Of a stretch of 64,000 nucleotides of DNA, positions 43,203 to 50,729 are shown one piece after another. The DNA lies in assembly GCA_029238315.1 (NCBI GenBank), contig JAQWGI010000036.1, forward strand, positions 310,001-374,000. Reading direction: 5' to 3'. Numbering within the stretch: position 1 is the first letter of the stretch; every line of letters begins with the position of its first letter. A program made the position numbers and the translations under genes. Source of the stretch: Polaribacter sp. GTDB lineage: Bacteria; Bacteroidota; Bacteroidia; Flavobacteriales; Flavobacteriaceae. Under the pieces are notes generated by a model that saw only the letters and a list, made by a program, of their open reading frames with translations, did no database searches and had not been told where the DNA came from.

Positions 43203-44303
43203 ATGCTACTATCAGTTCTTTTCTACATTCTCGTAGCAACAACTGCCATTCAACTGATTTATTTTCTATGTTTTTCTTCGATTTTATTTAATCAAAAAGA
43301 TCATAAAACAACTACGCAAACTCCGATTTCAATAATAATTTGCGCTAAAAATGAAGCTCAAAATTTAAAGCAATTTTTACCATATATTATCAATCAAAAA
43401 TATCCAGACTTTGAAATTGTATTGATCAATGATGCCTCTTCTGATGGTACTTTAGAAGTAATGGAATTATTTCAATCTAAACATACCAATATTAAAATTG
43501 TAAATGTAAAGAACAATGAATCTTTTTGGGGCAACAAAAAATATGCTTTAACACTTGGAATTAAAGCTGCAACCAATCCGCAATTATTATTCACAGATGC
43601 AGATTGCAAACCCGCTTCTAAATACTGGATCGATTCAATGGTTGGCAATTTTTCAGAAGAAAAATCGATTGTTTTGGGGTACGGAAAATACAAAACCAAA
43701 AACACGTTGGTTAATTTACTTGTTAGATTTGAAACTTTAATAACAGCAATTCAATACTTTAGTTATGCTAAATTAGGAAATCCGTATATGGGTGTTGGTA
43801 GAAATTTGGCTTATAAAAAAGAAGAATTCTTTAGAACAAAAGGATACATAAAACACATTCAAATACGTTCTGGAGACGATGATTTATTTATACAAGAAGC
43901 AGCAACTAAGACTAATACAGCAATTAGTCTAGATAAAGACAGCTTTACAATTTCAAAACCACCAACAACTTTAAAAGAATGGTTCGTTCAAAAAAGAAGG
44001 CACATGTCAACATCAACGTACTATAAATTCAATCACAAGGTCTTATTAGGATTGTATTTTATTTCAAAGGCAATCTTTTATCTTACTGCAATTGTGCTTG
44101 TATTTTTAATGAACTGGAGAATAATAACACCATTTATTTTAGCATATTTAATTGGACTATTTTTAGTTTTTGGAATATCTGCAAATCGGTTTAGAGAGAA
44201 AAAAATTATCTTCTTTTTACCTTTTTTAGAAATTGCACTACTTGTATTTCAATTTAGTATCTTTAGCTCTAATATTTTCTCAAAACCAACGCATTGGAAA
44301 TAA
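43203..44303 (+). CDS. Membrane glycosyltransferase, family 2
   Basis: A 366-aa GT-A-fold glycosyltransferase with an N-terminal helix (about 2-22) and three to four C-terminal helices (about 280-360). The catalytic domain shows PISIIICAKNEAQNLKQFL near 41-59, VLINDASSDGT near 73-83, LLFTDADCKPAS near 128-139 (DxD metal site) and QKRRHMSTSTYY near 265-276 (a Q/RxxRW-like product motif). Acceptor and donor are unknown. Its last codons overlap the TTG start of the ECF sigma gene by 10 nt. Confidence 0.9.
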   Translation: MLLSVLFYILVATTAIQLIYFLCFSSILFNQKDHKTTTQTPISIIICAKNEAQNLKQFLPYIINQKYPDFEIVLINDASSDGTLEVMELFQSKHTNIKIVNVKNNESFWGNKKYALTLGIKAATNPQLLFTDADCKPASKYWIDSMVGNFSEEKSIVLGYGKYKTKNTLVNLLVRFETLITAIQYFSYAKLGNPYMGVGRNLAYKKEEFFRTKGYIKHIQIRSGDDDLFIQEAATKTNTAISLDKDSFTISKPPTTLKEWFVQKRRHMSTSTYYKFNHKVLLGLYFISKAIFYLTAIVLVFLMNWRIITPFILAYLIGLFLVFGISANRFREKKIIFFLPFLEIALLVFQFSIFSSNIFSKPTHWK

Positions 44304-44857
44304 GCAACGAAGAACTTTTAAAAACCATTCAAAAAGCAAAAGAAGGTAGCCAATTAGCATTTAACATGCTTTTAGATAGTTTTTGGAATAATGTACATAG
44401 TTTTCAGTTAAAAAGACATCAAAATGAAAATGATGCAGAAGACATAACAATTCAAACTTTTTCAAAAGCATTTGATAAAATTAACACGTTTGATGAAAAT
44501 TATCAATTTAAAACTTGGTTGATAACTATATCAAAAAATATTCATATTGATACCCTGCGTAAAAAAAACGCTTCAATTTTAGCAGAATCATACAAAACAA
44601 AAAATGCTGCAGTTTTTGAGGTTGCTGATGAAAACCCTACGCCAGAAGACAAAATAATTACGGAGCAAAACTTAGCAAAATTACTAAAGGATATTAAGCA
44701 ACTTAAACCTAAATACCAAGAAGTAATTAACTTACGATATTTCCAAGAATTGAGCTATAAAGAAATCTCAGAACAAATTGGCGAACCTATGAATAATGTA
44801 AAAGTAAAAATTTTGCGTGCTCGTAAATTATTAGCTGAAATTATTGAAAAAACTTAA
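44294..44857 (+). CDS. ECF-type RNA polymerase sigma factor
   Basis: A 187-aa sigma-70-family protein with region 2 (about 20-90; FNMLLDSFWNNVHSFQLKRH, DAEDITIQTFSKAFDKINTF, TWLITISKNIHIDTLRKKNA) and region 4 (about 130-183; QLKPKYQEVINLRYFQELSY, SEQIGEPMNNVKVKILRARK). The start is probably the TTG at 44294, inside the glycosyltransferase gene; the next Met would delete half of region 2. No adjacent anti-sigma factor gene exists: downstream lies lipA with its own promoter. It may be regulated by abundance or by a distant anti-sigma. Regulon unknown. Confidence 0.88.
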   Translation: MEISNEELLKTIQKAKEGSQLAFNMLLDSFWNNVHSFQLKRHQNENDAEDITIQTFSKAFDKINTFDENYQFKTWLITISKNIHIDTLRKKNASILAESYKTKNAAVFEVADENPTPEDKIITEQNLAKLLKDIKQLKPKYQEVINLRYFQELSYKEISEQIGEPMNNVKVKILRARKLLAEIIEKT

Positions 44858-44901
44858 AACATCATCCATTTCAAAAAGCACTTAAATTGGACTTTTCTTT
44901 G

Positions 44902-44909
44902 TAACTTTG
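44902..44909 (+). promoter_or_regulatory. -7 box of lipA
   Basis: TAACTTTG ends 19 nt before the lipA ATG at 44929. Confidence 0.65.
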
Positions 44910-44928
44910 TACTTCAATTTTTTTGAAC

Positions 44929-45798
44929 ATGATAAACGAACCCGCAATTATTAAAGAGAAAGTAAAAAAACCAAAATGGTTGCGTGTAAAATTACCTGTT
45001 GGTAAAAAATACACAGAACTTCGTGGTTTAGTCGATAAGTATAAATTAAATACAATTTGTACAAGTGGTAGTTGTCCTAACATGGGAGAATGCTGGGGTG
45101 AAGGAACCGCAACCTTTATGATTTTAGGAAATATCTGTACACGTTCTTGTGGATTTTGTGGTGTAAAAACCGGAAGACCAGAAACGGTAGAATGGGACGA
45201 ACCAGAAAAAGTTGCTCGCTCAATTAAATTGATGAGCATTAAACACGCTGTTTTAACTTCTGTTGATCGAGACGATTTAAAAGACGGTGGTTCAATCATT
45301 TGGGCAGAAACTGTAAATGCCGTTAGAAGGGCAAATCCAAAGACAACACTAGAAACTTTAATTCCTGATTTTCAAGGAAACGAAAAGCAAATTGATCGAA
45401 TTATTAAAGTTGCTCCAGAAGTGGTTTCTCATAATATGGAAACTGTTAAAAGATTAACGAGAGAAGTTAGAATTCAGGCTAAATACGAAAGAAGTTTAGG
45501 TGTTTTGAAATACTTAAAAGAAAACGGAATGCGAACTAAATCTGGAATTATGTTAGGTTTAGGAGAAACCGAAGAAGAAGTAATTCAAACCATGAAAGAT
45601 TTACGTAATGTTGGTTTGGATGTAATTACCATCGGGCAATATCTACAACCAAGTAAAAAACATTTACCTGTTAAGGAATTTATTACTCCAGATCAATTTA
45701 AAAAATACGAAACTTTAGGTTTAGAAATGGGCTTTATGTATGTAGAAAGTGGCGCTTTAGTGCGTTCATCTTACAAAGCACATAAGCACGCAAGCTAA
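44929..45798 (+). CDS. lipA: Lipoyl synthase
   Basis: Radical-SAM enzyme of 289 aa inserting two sulfurs into octanoyl-E2 or H-proteins. The auxiliary cluster cysteines are in [12 protein letters not shown] near 41-52, the radical-SAM triad is [13 protein letters not shown] near 67-79, and the C-terminal [11 protein letters not shown] supplies the Ser ligand. The TTG at 44923 was rejected in favour of ATG 44929 because of promoter spacing. lpd is 9 kb away on the same strand; no lipB is in the window. Downstream DNA holds repeats and the sigma-54 locus. Confidence 0.97.
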   Translation: MINEPAIIKEKVKKPKWLRVKLPVGKKYTELRGLVDKYKLNTICTSGSCPNMGECWGEGTATFMILGNICTRSCGFCGVKTGRPETVEWDEPEKVARSIKLMSIKHAVLTSVDRDDLKDGGSIIWAETVNAVRRANPKTTLETLIPDFQGNEKQIDRIIKVAPEVVSHNMETVKRLTREVRIQAKYERSLGVLKYLKENGMRTKSGIMLGLGETEEEVIQTMKDLRNVGLDVITIGQYLQPSKKHLPVKEFITPDQFKKYETLGLEMGFMYVESGALVRSSYKAHKHAS

Positions 45799-45826
45799 AT
45801 TTTTAATTACAAAACAAAAACATTTT

Positions 45827-45897
45827 GTCTGTTCGAGCGGAGTCGAGAACTCATAAAGATTAATTTTTATTTATATCTCGACTCCGCTCGATGTAAC
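45827..45897. repeat. Inverted pair of the 27-nt dispersed repeat
   Basis: A + copy (45827-45853, core TCGAGCGGAGTCGAGA at 45833-45848) and a - copy (45871-45897, core 45876-45891) face each other across an AT-rich spacer. They can form a 16-bp hairpin at the 3' end of lipA, possibly working as a transcription or decay barrier. The remaining intergenic DNA from 45799 to 46212 holds the sigma-54 locus described separately. Confidence 0.85.
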
Positions 45898-45977
45898 ATT
45901 TTATAACCTTAGATTACCTTTCTTTTTATTTTGATAATGTTTTGTGACTTTCATTAAATAATCCTCAATCAAACCAT

Positions 45978-45996
45978 TAAATACTTTAAGTATTTA
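45978..45996. promoter_or_regulatory. 19-bp dyad upstream of the sigma-54 promoter (candidate activator site)
   Basis: TAAATACTT-T-AAGTATTTA is a perfect dyad centred about 113 bp upstream of the predicted transcription start at 46100, where enhancer-binding proteins for sigma-54 usually sit. Outer arms AATCAA (45967-45972) / TTGATT (46006-46011) extend the symmetry. The activator is unknown and none is encoded in the window. Confidence 0.5.
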
Positions 45997-46073
45997 GCAA
46001 CAAACTTGATTCAAATGTTAATAAAATATAAAAATCACATTTATTTAACTTTTTTTCAAAGAAAAACACATTT

Positions 46074-46089
46074 TGGCACGTGGTTTGCA
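46074..46089 (+). promoter_or_regulatory. Sigma-54 (RpoN) -24/-12 promoter
   Basis: TGGCACG-N4-TTGCA is a full match to the sigma-54 consensus, with GG at 46075-46076 and GC at 46087-46088, 10 nt apart. It predicts initiation near 46100. The sequence is intergenic and there is no -7 box TAnnTTTG in the vicinity. Confidence 0.8.
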
Positions 46090-46099
46090 AATACTAAAA

Positions 46100-46190
46100 A
46101 TGAAAACAAATGTGAGAGACTTGTTTTCATTGTGTAAATTATTTGAATTAGTTGACAACAAAAAACCACTTCGTTTGAAGTGGTTTTTTT
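46100..46190 (+). ncRNA. Candidate sigma-54-dependent small RNA, about 90 nt
   Basis: From the predicted start a 10-bp perfect stem forms (ATGAAAACAA 46100-46109 / TTGTTTTCAT 46121-46130, 11-nt loop), then a 25-30-nt single-stranded linker (GTGTAAATTATTTGAATTAG region) and a terminator hairpin at 46160-46190. This hairpin-linker-terminator order is the standard small-RNA architecture. A 32-codon frame starts at 46100 but runs through the terminator stem, so coding is unlikely. Expression, Hfq-type partners and targets are unknown; the linker is the natural candidate for base pairing. Confidence 0.6.
46160..46190. terminator. Terminator of the candidate small RNA (possibly bidirectional)
   Basis: Stem AAACCACTTC (46163-46172) / GAAGTGGTTT (46177-46186), tetraloop GTTT, T run to 46190 and A run on the other side. 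It can also end the leftward PLP-enzyme transcript. Confidence 0.9.
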
Positions 46191-46212
46191 GTTTCTAATA
46201 CTTTATAAATAC

Positions 46213-47193
46213 TTATTCAATATATCCCATTTCACGCATCCAATCATCATTAAACATTTTTCCAACATATCTACTTCCGTGATCGTGGAATAATACCACA
46301 ACAACATCATCTTTCGTAAACTTATCTTTTAATTGAATCAATCCTTTCATCGCTGCTCCAGCAGAGTTCCCTAAAAACATTCCTTCTTTTTTTGCTAATA
46401 ATTGTGTGTACACACAAGCATCTTTATCAGTTACTTTTGTAAATCCATCAATCACAGAAAAGTCGACATTTTTTGGTAAAATATCTTCTCCAATTCCTTC
46501 TGTTACATAAGGATAAATTTCATTCTCATCAAACTCACCTGTTTCATGGTATTTTTTAAATACACTTCCGTAGGTATCAATTCCCCAAATTTTTACATTT
46601 GGATTTTGTTCTTTTAAATATTTTCCAACTCCAGAAATTGTTCCTCCCGTTCCTACTCCAACTACAAAATGTGTAATTTTTCCTTCGGTTTGTTTCCAAA
46701 TTTCTGGACCAGTACTTTCGTAATGCGCTGCTGCGTTAGACGGATTATCATATTGATTAACATACCAAGAGTTTGGTGTTTCTTCTCCTAAACGTTTCGA
46801 AACCGAATAATAACTTCTTGGGTCTTCTGGCTCAACAGCTGTTGGACAAACCACAACTTCTGCTCCAACTGCTTTTAAAATATCTACCTTTTCTTTTGAT
46901 TGTTTATCAGCCATTACAAAAATACATTTGTATCCTTTTATAATTGCTGCTAATGCCAATCCCATTCCTGTATTCCCTGAAGTTCCTTCTATGATTGTAC
47001 CACCTGGCTTTAATCTTCCGTCCGCCTCTGCATCTTCAATCATTTTTAACGCCATTCTATCTTTTACAGAATTTCCTGGATTAAAAGTTTCGTACTTAGC
47101 CAATACCAAAGCTGGTATTTCTTTGGCCAATTCGTTAATTCTTACCATTGGAGTATTTCCAATAGTTTCTAATATATTTTTCGCGTATTTCAT
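46213..47193 (-). CDS. PLP-dependent cysteine synthase / cystathionine beta-synthase family enzyme
   Basis: Fold-type II PLP enzyme of 326 aa. N-terminal ILETIGNTPMVRINEL and the PLP lysine in NPGNSVKDRMALKMIED near 41-57 are followed by the phosphate/substrate loop GTSGNTGMGLAL near 70-81, GVGTGGTISGVGKYL near 180-194 and a C-terminal DHGSRYVGKMFNDDWMREMGY. The last block and the absence of a CBS regulatory domain place it near bacterial CBS-like and O-acetylserine sulfhydrylase enzymes; which reaction (cysteine or cystathionine synthesis) cannot be decided. I use ATG 47193 rather than the TTG at 47199. Confidence 0.9.
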   Translation of the reverse strand: MKYAKNILETIGNTPMVRINELAKEIPALVLAKYETFNPGNSVKDRMALKMIEDAEADGRLKPGGTIIEGTSGNTGMGLALAAIIKGYKCIFVMADKQSKEKVDILKAVGAEVVVCPTAVEPEDPRSYYSVSKRLGEETPNSWYVNQYDNPSNAAAHYESTGPEIWKQTEGKITHFVVGVGTGGTISGVGKYLKEQNPNVKIWGIDTYGSVFKKYHETGEFDENEIYPYVTEGIGEDILPKNVDFSVIDGFTKVTDKDACVYTQLLAKKEGMFLGNSAGAAMKGLIQLKDKFTKDDVVVVLFHDHGSRYVGKMFNDDWMREMGYIE

Positions 47194-47210
47194 TGTCAAA
47201 TTTTAAAGTG

Positions 47211-47228
47211 CAAATTTATGCAAATTTA
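47211..47228 (-). promoter_or_regulatory. Tandem -7 boxes upstream of the PLP enzyme gene
   Basis: Minus-strand TAAATTTG occurs twice, at 47228-47221 and 47218-47211; the nearer ends 17 nt before the ATG. Both overlap the 3' end of the ABC permease gene. Confidence 0.5.
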
Positions 47229-48451
47229 ATGGACTTAACTGGGTTGATTCTGGTAATGATGACCGAAGGAATAATCAACATTAAAAAACATAAAATCAAG
47301 GTTCCAATGTTTAAAATTAAGAAGGCAAAAATATTAATGGTAACAGGAACTGTAGAAACATAATACGTTGTTGGATCTAGCGTTATAAATCCAAATTGTT
47401 GCTGCAAAACTAAGAGAGTAATTCCGATGACATTTCCCCAAAACAATCCTTTCAAAATTAAATAACCAGCGTTGTATAAAAAGATTTTACGAATACTCCA
47501 ATTAGCACTTCCTAATGCTTTTAAAATCCCGACCATTTGCACACGTTCTAAAATTAAAACTAACAAAGCGGTAATCATATTGATACTGGCTACTAAAATC
47601 ATTATACCAATTATAAACCATACATTATTATCAAACAATTCAATCCATTCAAAAATAAACGCATAACTTTCTACAATGGTATTGCTGTTTAAAGTGGAGC
47701 CAATTTCTGCGTAAATTTCATTTCCTCTCTGCTCTATTTCATCAAAATTATCAATCAACACTTCAAAACCACCTATTTGATTCTCATTCCATTTATTAGA
47801 ACGTTGCACTTCTTTAATATCTCCAATAACCATGTTTTTATCAAACTGATTAAAACCGGTATCGTAAATTCCGACAATTATTAATTTATACCTGCTTGGT
47901 AATTTATTTTTGGTAGATTTTAAAAAGAAAACATTGATGGTGTCGTTTAGTTTTAAGTTTAATCTATCTACCAAAGTCTTAGAAAGTAATACATCTCTAA
48001 CTCTCGTTTGATTAAAATTCGGCAACTTTCCTTCTACTAAATATTCTGTGAAAAAAGACCAATCGTAATCTGTAGAAACTCCTTTAAAAATAATACCTTC
48101 AAAATCTGTTGCAGTTCTAATCAACCCTGCTTTATTGGCAAAAATTTGCACGTTTTTTATGCCATCAATAGTTGTAAACTTCGGATAAAAATCTTGGGTT
48201 TTATCAATCGGATTTATAGAAACTTCTGAGTTATTGTCATCATAATTTGTAATCTGAACATGCCCTTTAAAACCAGAAACCTTGTCTCTAATTTTTTGTT
48301 GCATTCCGCTTCCGGTTGCAATAGAAATCATCATAATAATAATTCCTAATGCAATTGCAGTGATTGCAATTTTTATTATTGGCGACGAAATACTATTTTT
48401 ATACGCTTTACCAGCAATAATACGTTTAGCAATAAATAACTCGTAATTCAA
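47216..48451 (-). CDS. ABC transporter permease (LolC/LolE or MacB-like FtsX fold)
   Basis: A 411-aa inner-membrane protein: one N-terminal helix (about 20-45; IIKIAITAIALGIIIMMISI), a large periplasmic domain (about 50-265) and three C-terminal helices with the FtsX domain (VWFIIGIMILVASINMITAL, GNVIGITLLVLQQQFGF, LILNIGTLILCFLMLIIPSV). This is the layout of LolE-type lipoprotein release permeases. No ATPase gene is adjacent. The frame stays open to 48589, but the first 46 codons lie antisense to the divergent lipoprotein gene; the TTG at 48449-48451 gives the natural N-terminus NYELFIAKRIIAGK. Confidence 0.87.
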   Translation of the reverse strand: MNYELFIAKRIIAGKAYKNSISSPIIKIAITAIALGIIIMMISIATGSGMQQKIRDKVSGFKGHVQITNYDDNNSEVSINPIDKTQDFYPKFTTIDGIKNVQIFANKAGLIRTATDFEGIIFKGVSTDYDWSFFTEYLVEGKLPNFNQTRVRDVLLSKTLVDRLNLKLNDTINVFFLKSTKNKLPSRYKLIIVGIYDTGFNQFDKNMVIGDIKEVQRSNKWNENQIGGFEVLIDNFDEIEQRGNEIYAEIGSTLNSNTIVESYAFIFEWIELFDNNVWFIIGIMILVASINMITALLVLILERVQMVGILKALGSANWSIRKIFLYNAGYLILKGLFWGNVIGITLLVLQQQFGFITLDPTTYYVSTVPVTINIFAFLILNIGTLILCFLMLIIPSVIITRINPVKSIKFA

Positions 48452-48455
48452 ATTT

Positions 48456-49628
48456 ATGATTCCATTAGTTCGTTTCAAAAATACATATTTAATCTTATTC
48501 TTAAGCATTTGTTTTGGCTTGACTTCTTGTGCGCAAAATTCAACCAAAATAAAAGTTTCTGCTGAGCAAACCGAATTATATCTTAACATATTAAAAGGAA
48601 AAAATGTTGCTGTTGTTGCAAACCAAACTTCAGTAATTATTAAAACTCATTTAGTAGATTCACTTTTATCAAATGGAGTGAAAGTTAAAAAAGTATTTGC
48701 TCCAGAACATGGTTTTAGAGGAAAAGCAGATGCTGGCGAACATATTGAAGATGGTTTTGATACTAAAACAGGCTTGCCCGTTTTTTCTTTACATGGAAAA
48801 AGCAAAAAGCCTTCTGATGAACAATTAAAGGAAATTGATGTAATTGTTTTTGATATTCAAGATGTTGGCGCACGTTTTTACACCTACATTTCTACATTAC
48901 ACTTTGTGATGGAAGCTGCGGCTGAAAACAAAATTCCGGTTATTCTTTTAGACAGACCAAATCCGAACGGGCACTATGTTGATGGCCCTGTTTTAGAAAT
49001 GAAACACACAAGTTTTGTTGGTAAACACCCTGTTCCGTTAGTTTACGGAATGACCATTGGCGAATACGGACAAATGATTAACGGACAAAAATGGTTGAAA
49101 AATGGCATTCAATGTGATTTAACAGTCATTCCGTTGAAAAACTACACACATAATTCTGAGTATCCTTTAACAATTAGACCTTCTCCAAATTTACCAAATG
49201 ATAAAAGTATTAATCTGTATCCTAGTTTAGGTTTCTTTGAAGGAACCATTATCAATGCTGGTAGAGGAACTGAATTTCAGTTTCAAAGATATGGAGCATC
49301 ATTTTTTCCTAAAAGTGACTTTAGCTACACACCAATGCCAAACTTTGGATCTAAATACCCAAAACAAAAAGGAAAATTGTGTTATGGTTTAGATTTAACT
49401 GCAACAGAAAAACTAAGCGCTATTAACTTAGAATGGTTGATTGATGCCTATCAAAAAACGCCAAAAACAGAAAAATTCTTTGGAAAAACATTTACCATTC
49501 ATGCCGGAAACACAAAATTACAACAACAAATTGAGCAAGGTTTTAGCGCAAAAGAAATTAGAAAAACCTGGCAAAAGGATTTATCTAGGTTTAAAGAAAT
49601 TAGAAAAAAATATTTAATTTATAAATAA
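48456..49628 (+). CDS. DUF1343 lipoprotein, NamZ-type exo-beta-N-acetylmuramidase
   Basis: A 390-aa lipoprotein (signal to GLTSC, Cys at about 25) covered by DUF1343. Diagnostic segments: KNVAVVANQTSVI near 49-61, VFAPEHGFRGKADAGEHI near 79-96, DVIVFDIQDVGARFYTYIST near 128-147, ILLDRPNPNGHYVDGPVLE near 165-183 and SPNLPNDKSINLYPSLGFFEGT near 247-268. DUF1343 proteins (NamZ) release terminal MurNAc from peptidoglycan fragments, so a role in cell-wall recycling or muropeptide feeding is likely. It is followed 2 nt later by a serine hydrolase gene, suggesting a shared pathway. Its start is only 4 nt from the divergent permease start. Confidence 0.9.
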   Translation: MIPLVRFKNTYLILFLSICFGLTSCAQNSTKIKVSAEQTELYLNILKGKNVAVVANQTSVIIKTHLVDSLLSNGVKVKKVFAPEHGFRGKADAGEHIEDGFDTKTGLPVFSLHGKSKKPSDEQLKEIDVIVFDIQDVGARFYTYISTLHFVMEAAAENKIPVILLDRPNPNGHYVDGPVLEMKHTSFVGKHPVPLVYGMTIGEYGQMINGQKWLKNGIQCDLTVIPLKNYTHNSEYPLTIRPSPNLPNDKSINLYPSLGFFEGTIINAGRGTEFQFQRYGASFFPKSDFSYTPMPNFGSKYPKQKGKLCYGLDLTATEKLSAINLEWLIDAYQKTPKTEKFFGKTFTIHAGNTKLQQQIEQGFSAKEIRKTWQKDLSRFKEIRKKYLIYK

Positions 49629-49630
49629 TT

Positions 49631-50716
49631 ATGAAAAAATCAGTCATTTTATTATTCGCATTTGTATTCTTTATTTCTTGTAATACAACAGATTCTGCAA
49701 CGCAACAAAAAATTGACAAAGCAAACACTATCGCTGAGCAATTTTTAATAGATCAACAAATACCAGGAATGGCAATTTCTGTTTCTCAAAAAGGAAAAAT
49801 GATTTGGTCTCAAGGTTTTGGTTATGCTGATGTTGCTACAAAGAAAAAAGTAGATCCAAGTACAACGCAATTTAGAATTGCAAGTATTTCTAAAACAATC
49901 ACTGCCTTAGCAATGGCAAAATTAGTTGAAGAAGAAAAGCTAGATCTTAATGCAAGTTTATACACCTATGTTCCTGATTTCCCTAAAAAGAAATTTGATT
50001 TTACAGTTAAACAACTTGGTGGTCATGTAGCAGGAATTAGACATTATGATTACACAAATAATGAAAATGAATTATTTAATATAAAAAAAATGTCTATTGT
50101 AGAAGGATTGGATATTTTTAAAAATGATTCACTTTTATTTAGACCTGGAACAAAATATAGTTACAGTACTTATGGTTGGAATTTATTAAGTGTTGTTGTG
50201 CAGAATGCTGCTAAAACAGATTTTAATCAATACATAAATTCTACAATTTTTAATCCGTTAAAAATGAAAAACACAACCATTGGGCTGGTTGATAAAGAAA
50301 TGCCCAACCGAACAGCTTTTTACATTAAAGAAAACGAAAAAATAATTCTTGGACCAAAAGTAAGTAATGAATATAAAGTTGCTGGAGGTGGATTTATTTC
50401 TACAACAGAAGATTTAATTTTATTTGGTGAGGAAATTATATCACCAAACATCATTCATAAAAAAACACTTAAAGAGTTTCTTAAATCACAAGAAACCGAC
50501 AATGGCAAAAAAACAAATTATGGAATTGGTGTTGGCGTTTCAAATGTTAAAAATAACACCTTACGCTATTCTCATTCTGGCGGCGGAATTGGAGCTACAG
50601 CATATTTAATGATGTACCCAGAAAAAGAGCTAGTTATTTCAATTCTAACAAATTTGTCTAGTGTAAATATTATAAAAATTGTTGGTGAACTAGAAGCTAT
50701 TTTTATTGAACAATAA
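49631..50716 (+). CDS. Beta-lactamase-fold serine hydrolase lipoprotein (class C-like)
   Basis: A 361-aa lipoprotein (signal to FFISC, Cys17) of the beta-lactamase/PBP4*-like family. The SxxK catalytic motif is FRIASISKTITALAM near 80-94, the Tyr motif is KYSYSTYGWN near 175-184 (YSxYxxN type) and a HSGGGIGATAY motif near 315-325 takes the place of KTG. Probable roles are peptidoglycan or D-amino-acid peptide hydrolysis, or esterase activity; antibiotic resistance is not implied. Immediate coupling to the NamZ-like gene (2-nt gap) favours peptidoglycan fragment processing. Confidence 0.88.
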   Translation: MKKSVILLFAFVFFISCNTTDSATQQKIDKANTIAEQFLIDQQIPGMAISVSQKGKMIWSQGFGYADVATKKKVDPSTTQFRIASISKTITALAMAKLVEEEKLDLNASLYTYVPDFPKKKFDFTVKQLGGHVAGIRHYDYTNNENELFNIKKMSIVEGLDIFKNDSLLFRPGTKYSYSTYGWNLLSVVVQNAAKTDFNQYINSTIFNPLKMKNTTIGLVDKEMPNRTAFYIKENEKIILGPKVSNEYKVAGGGFISTTEDLILFGEEIISPNIIHKKTLKEFLKSQETDNGKKTNYGIGVGVSNVKNNTLRYSHSGGGIGATAYLMMYPEKELVISILTNLSSVNIIKIVGELEAIFIEQ

Positions 50717-50729
50717 ACTAAGGTAAAAC

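Noticed and set aside
46100..46198. 32-codon microprotein at the sigma-54 locus as a firm gene call
   Set aside because: The frame includes the terminator stem and T run; a non-coding RNA explains the structure better. Kept as an alternative in the findings.
49631..50716. Antibiotic-resistance beta-lactamase
   Set aside because: Lipoprotein with PBP4*-like motifs and HSGGG in place of KTG, located beside a peptidoglycan-acting gene; nothing suggests a true beta-lactamase.
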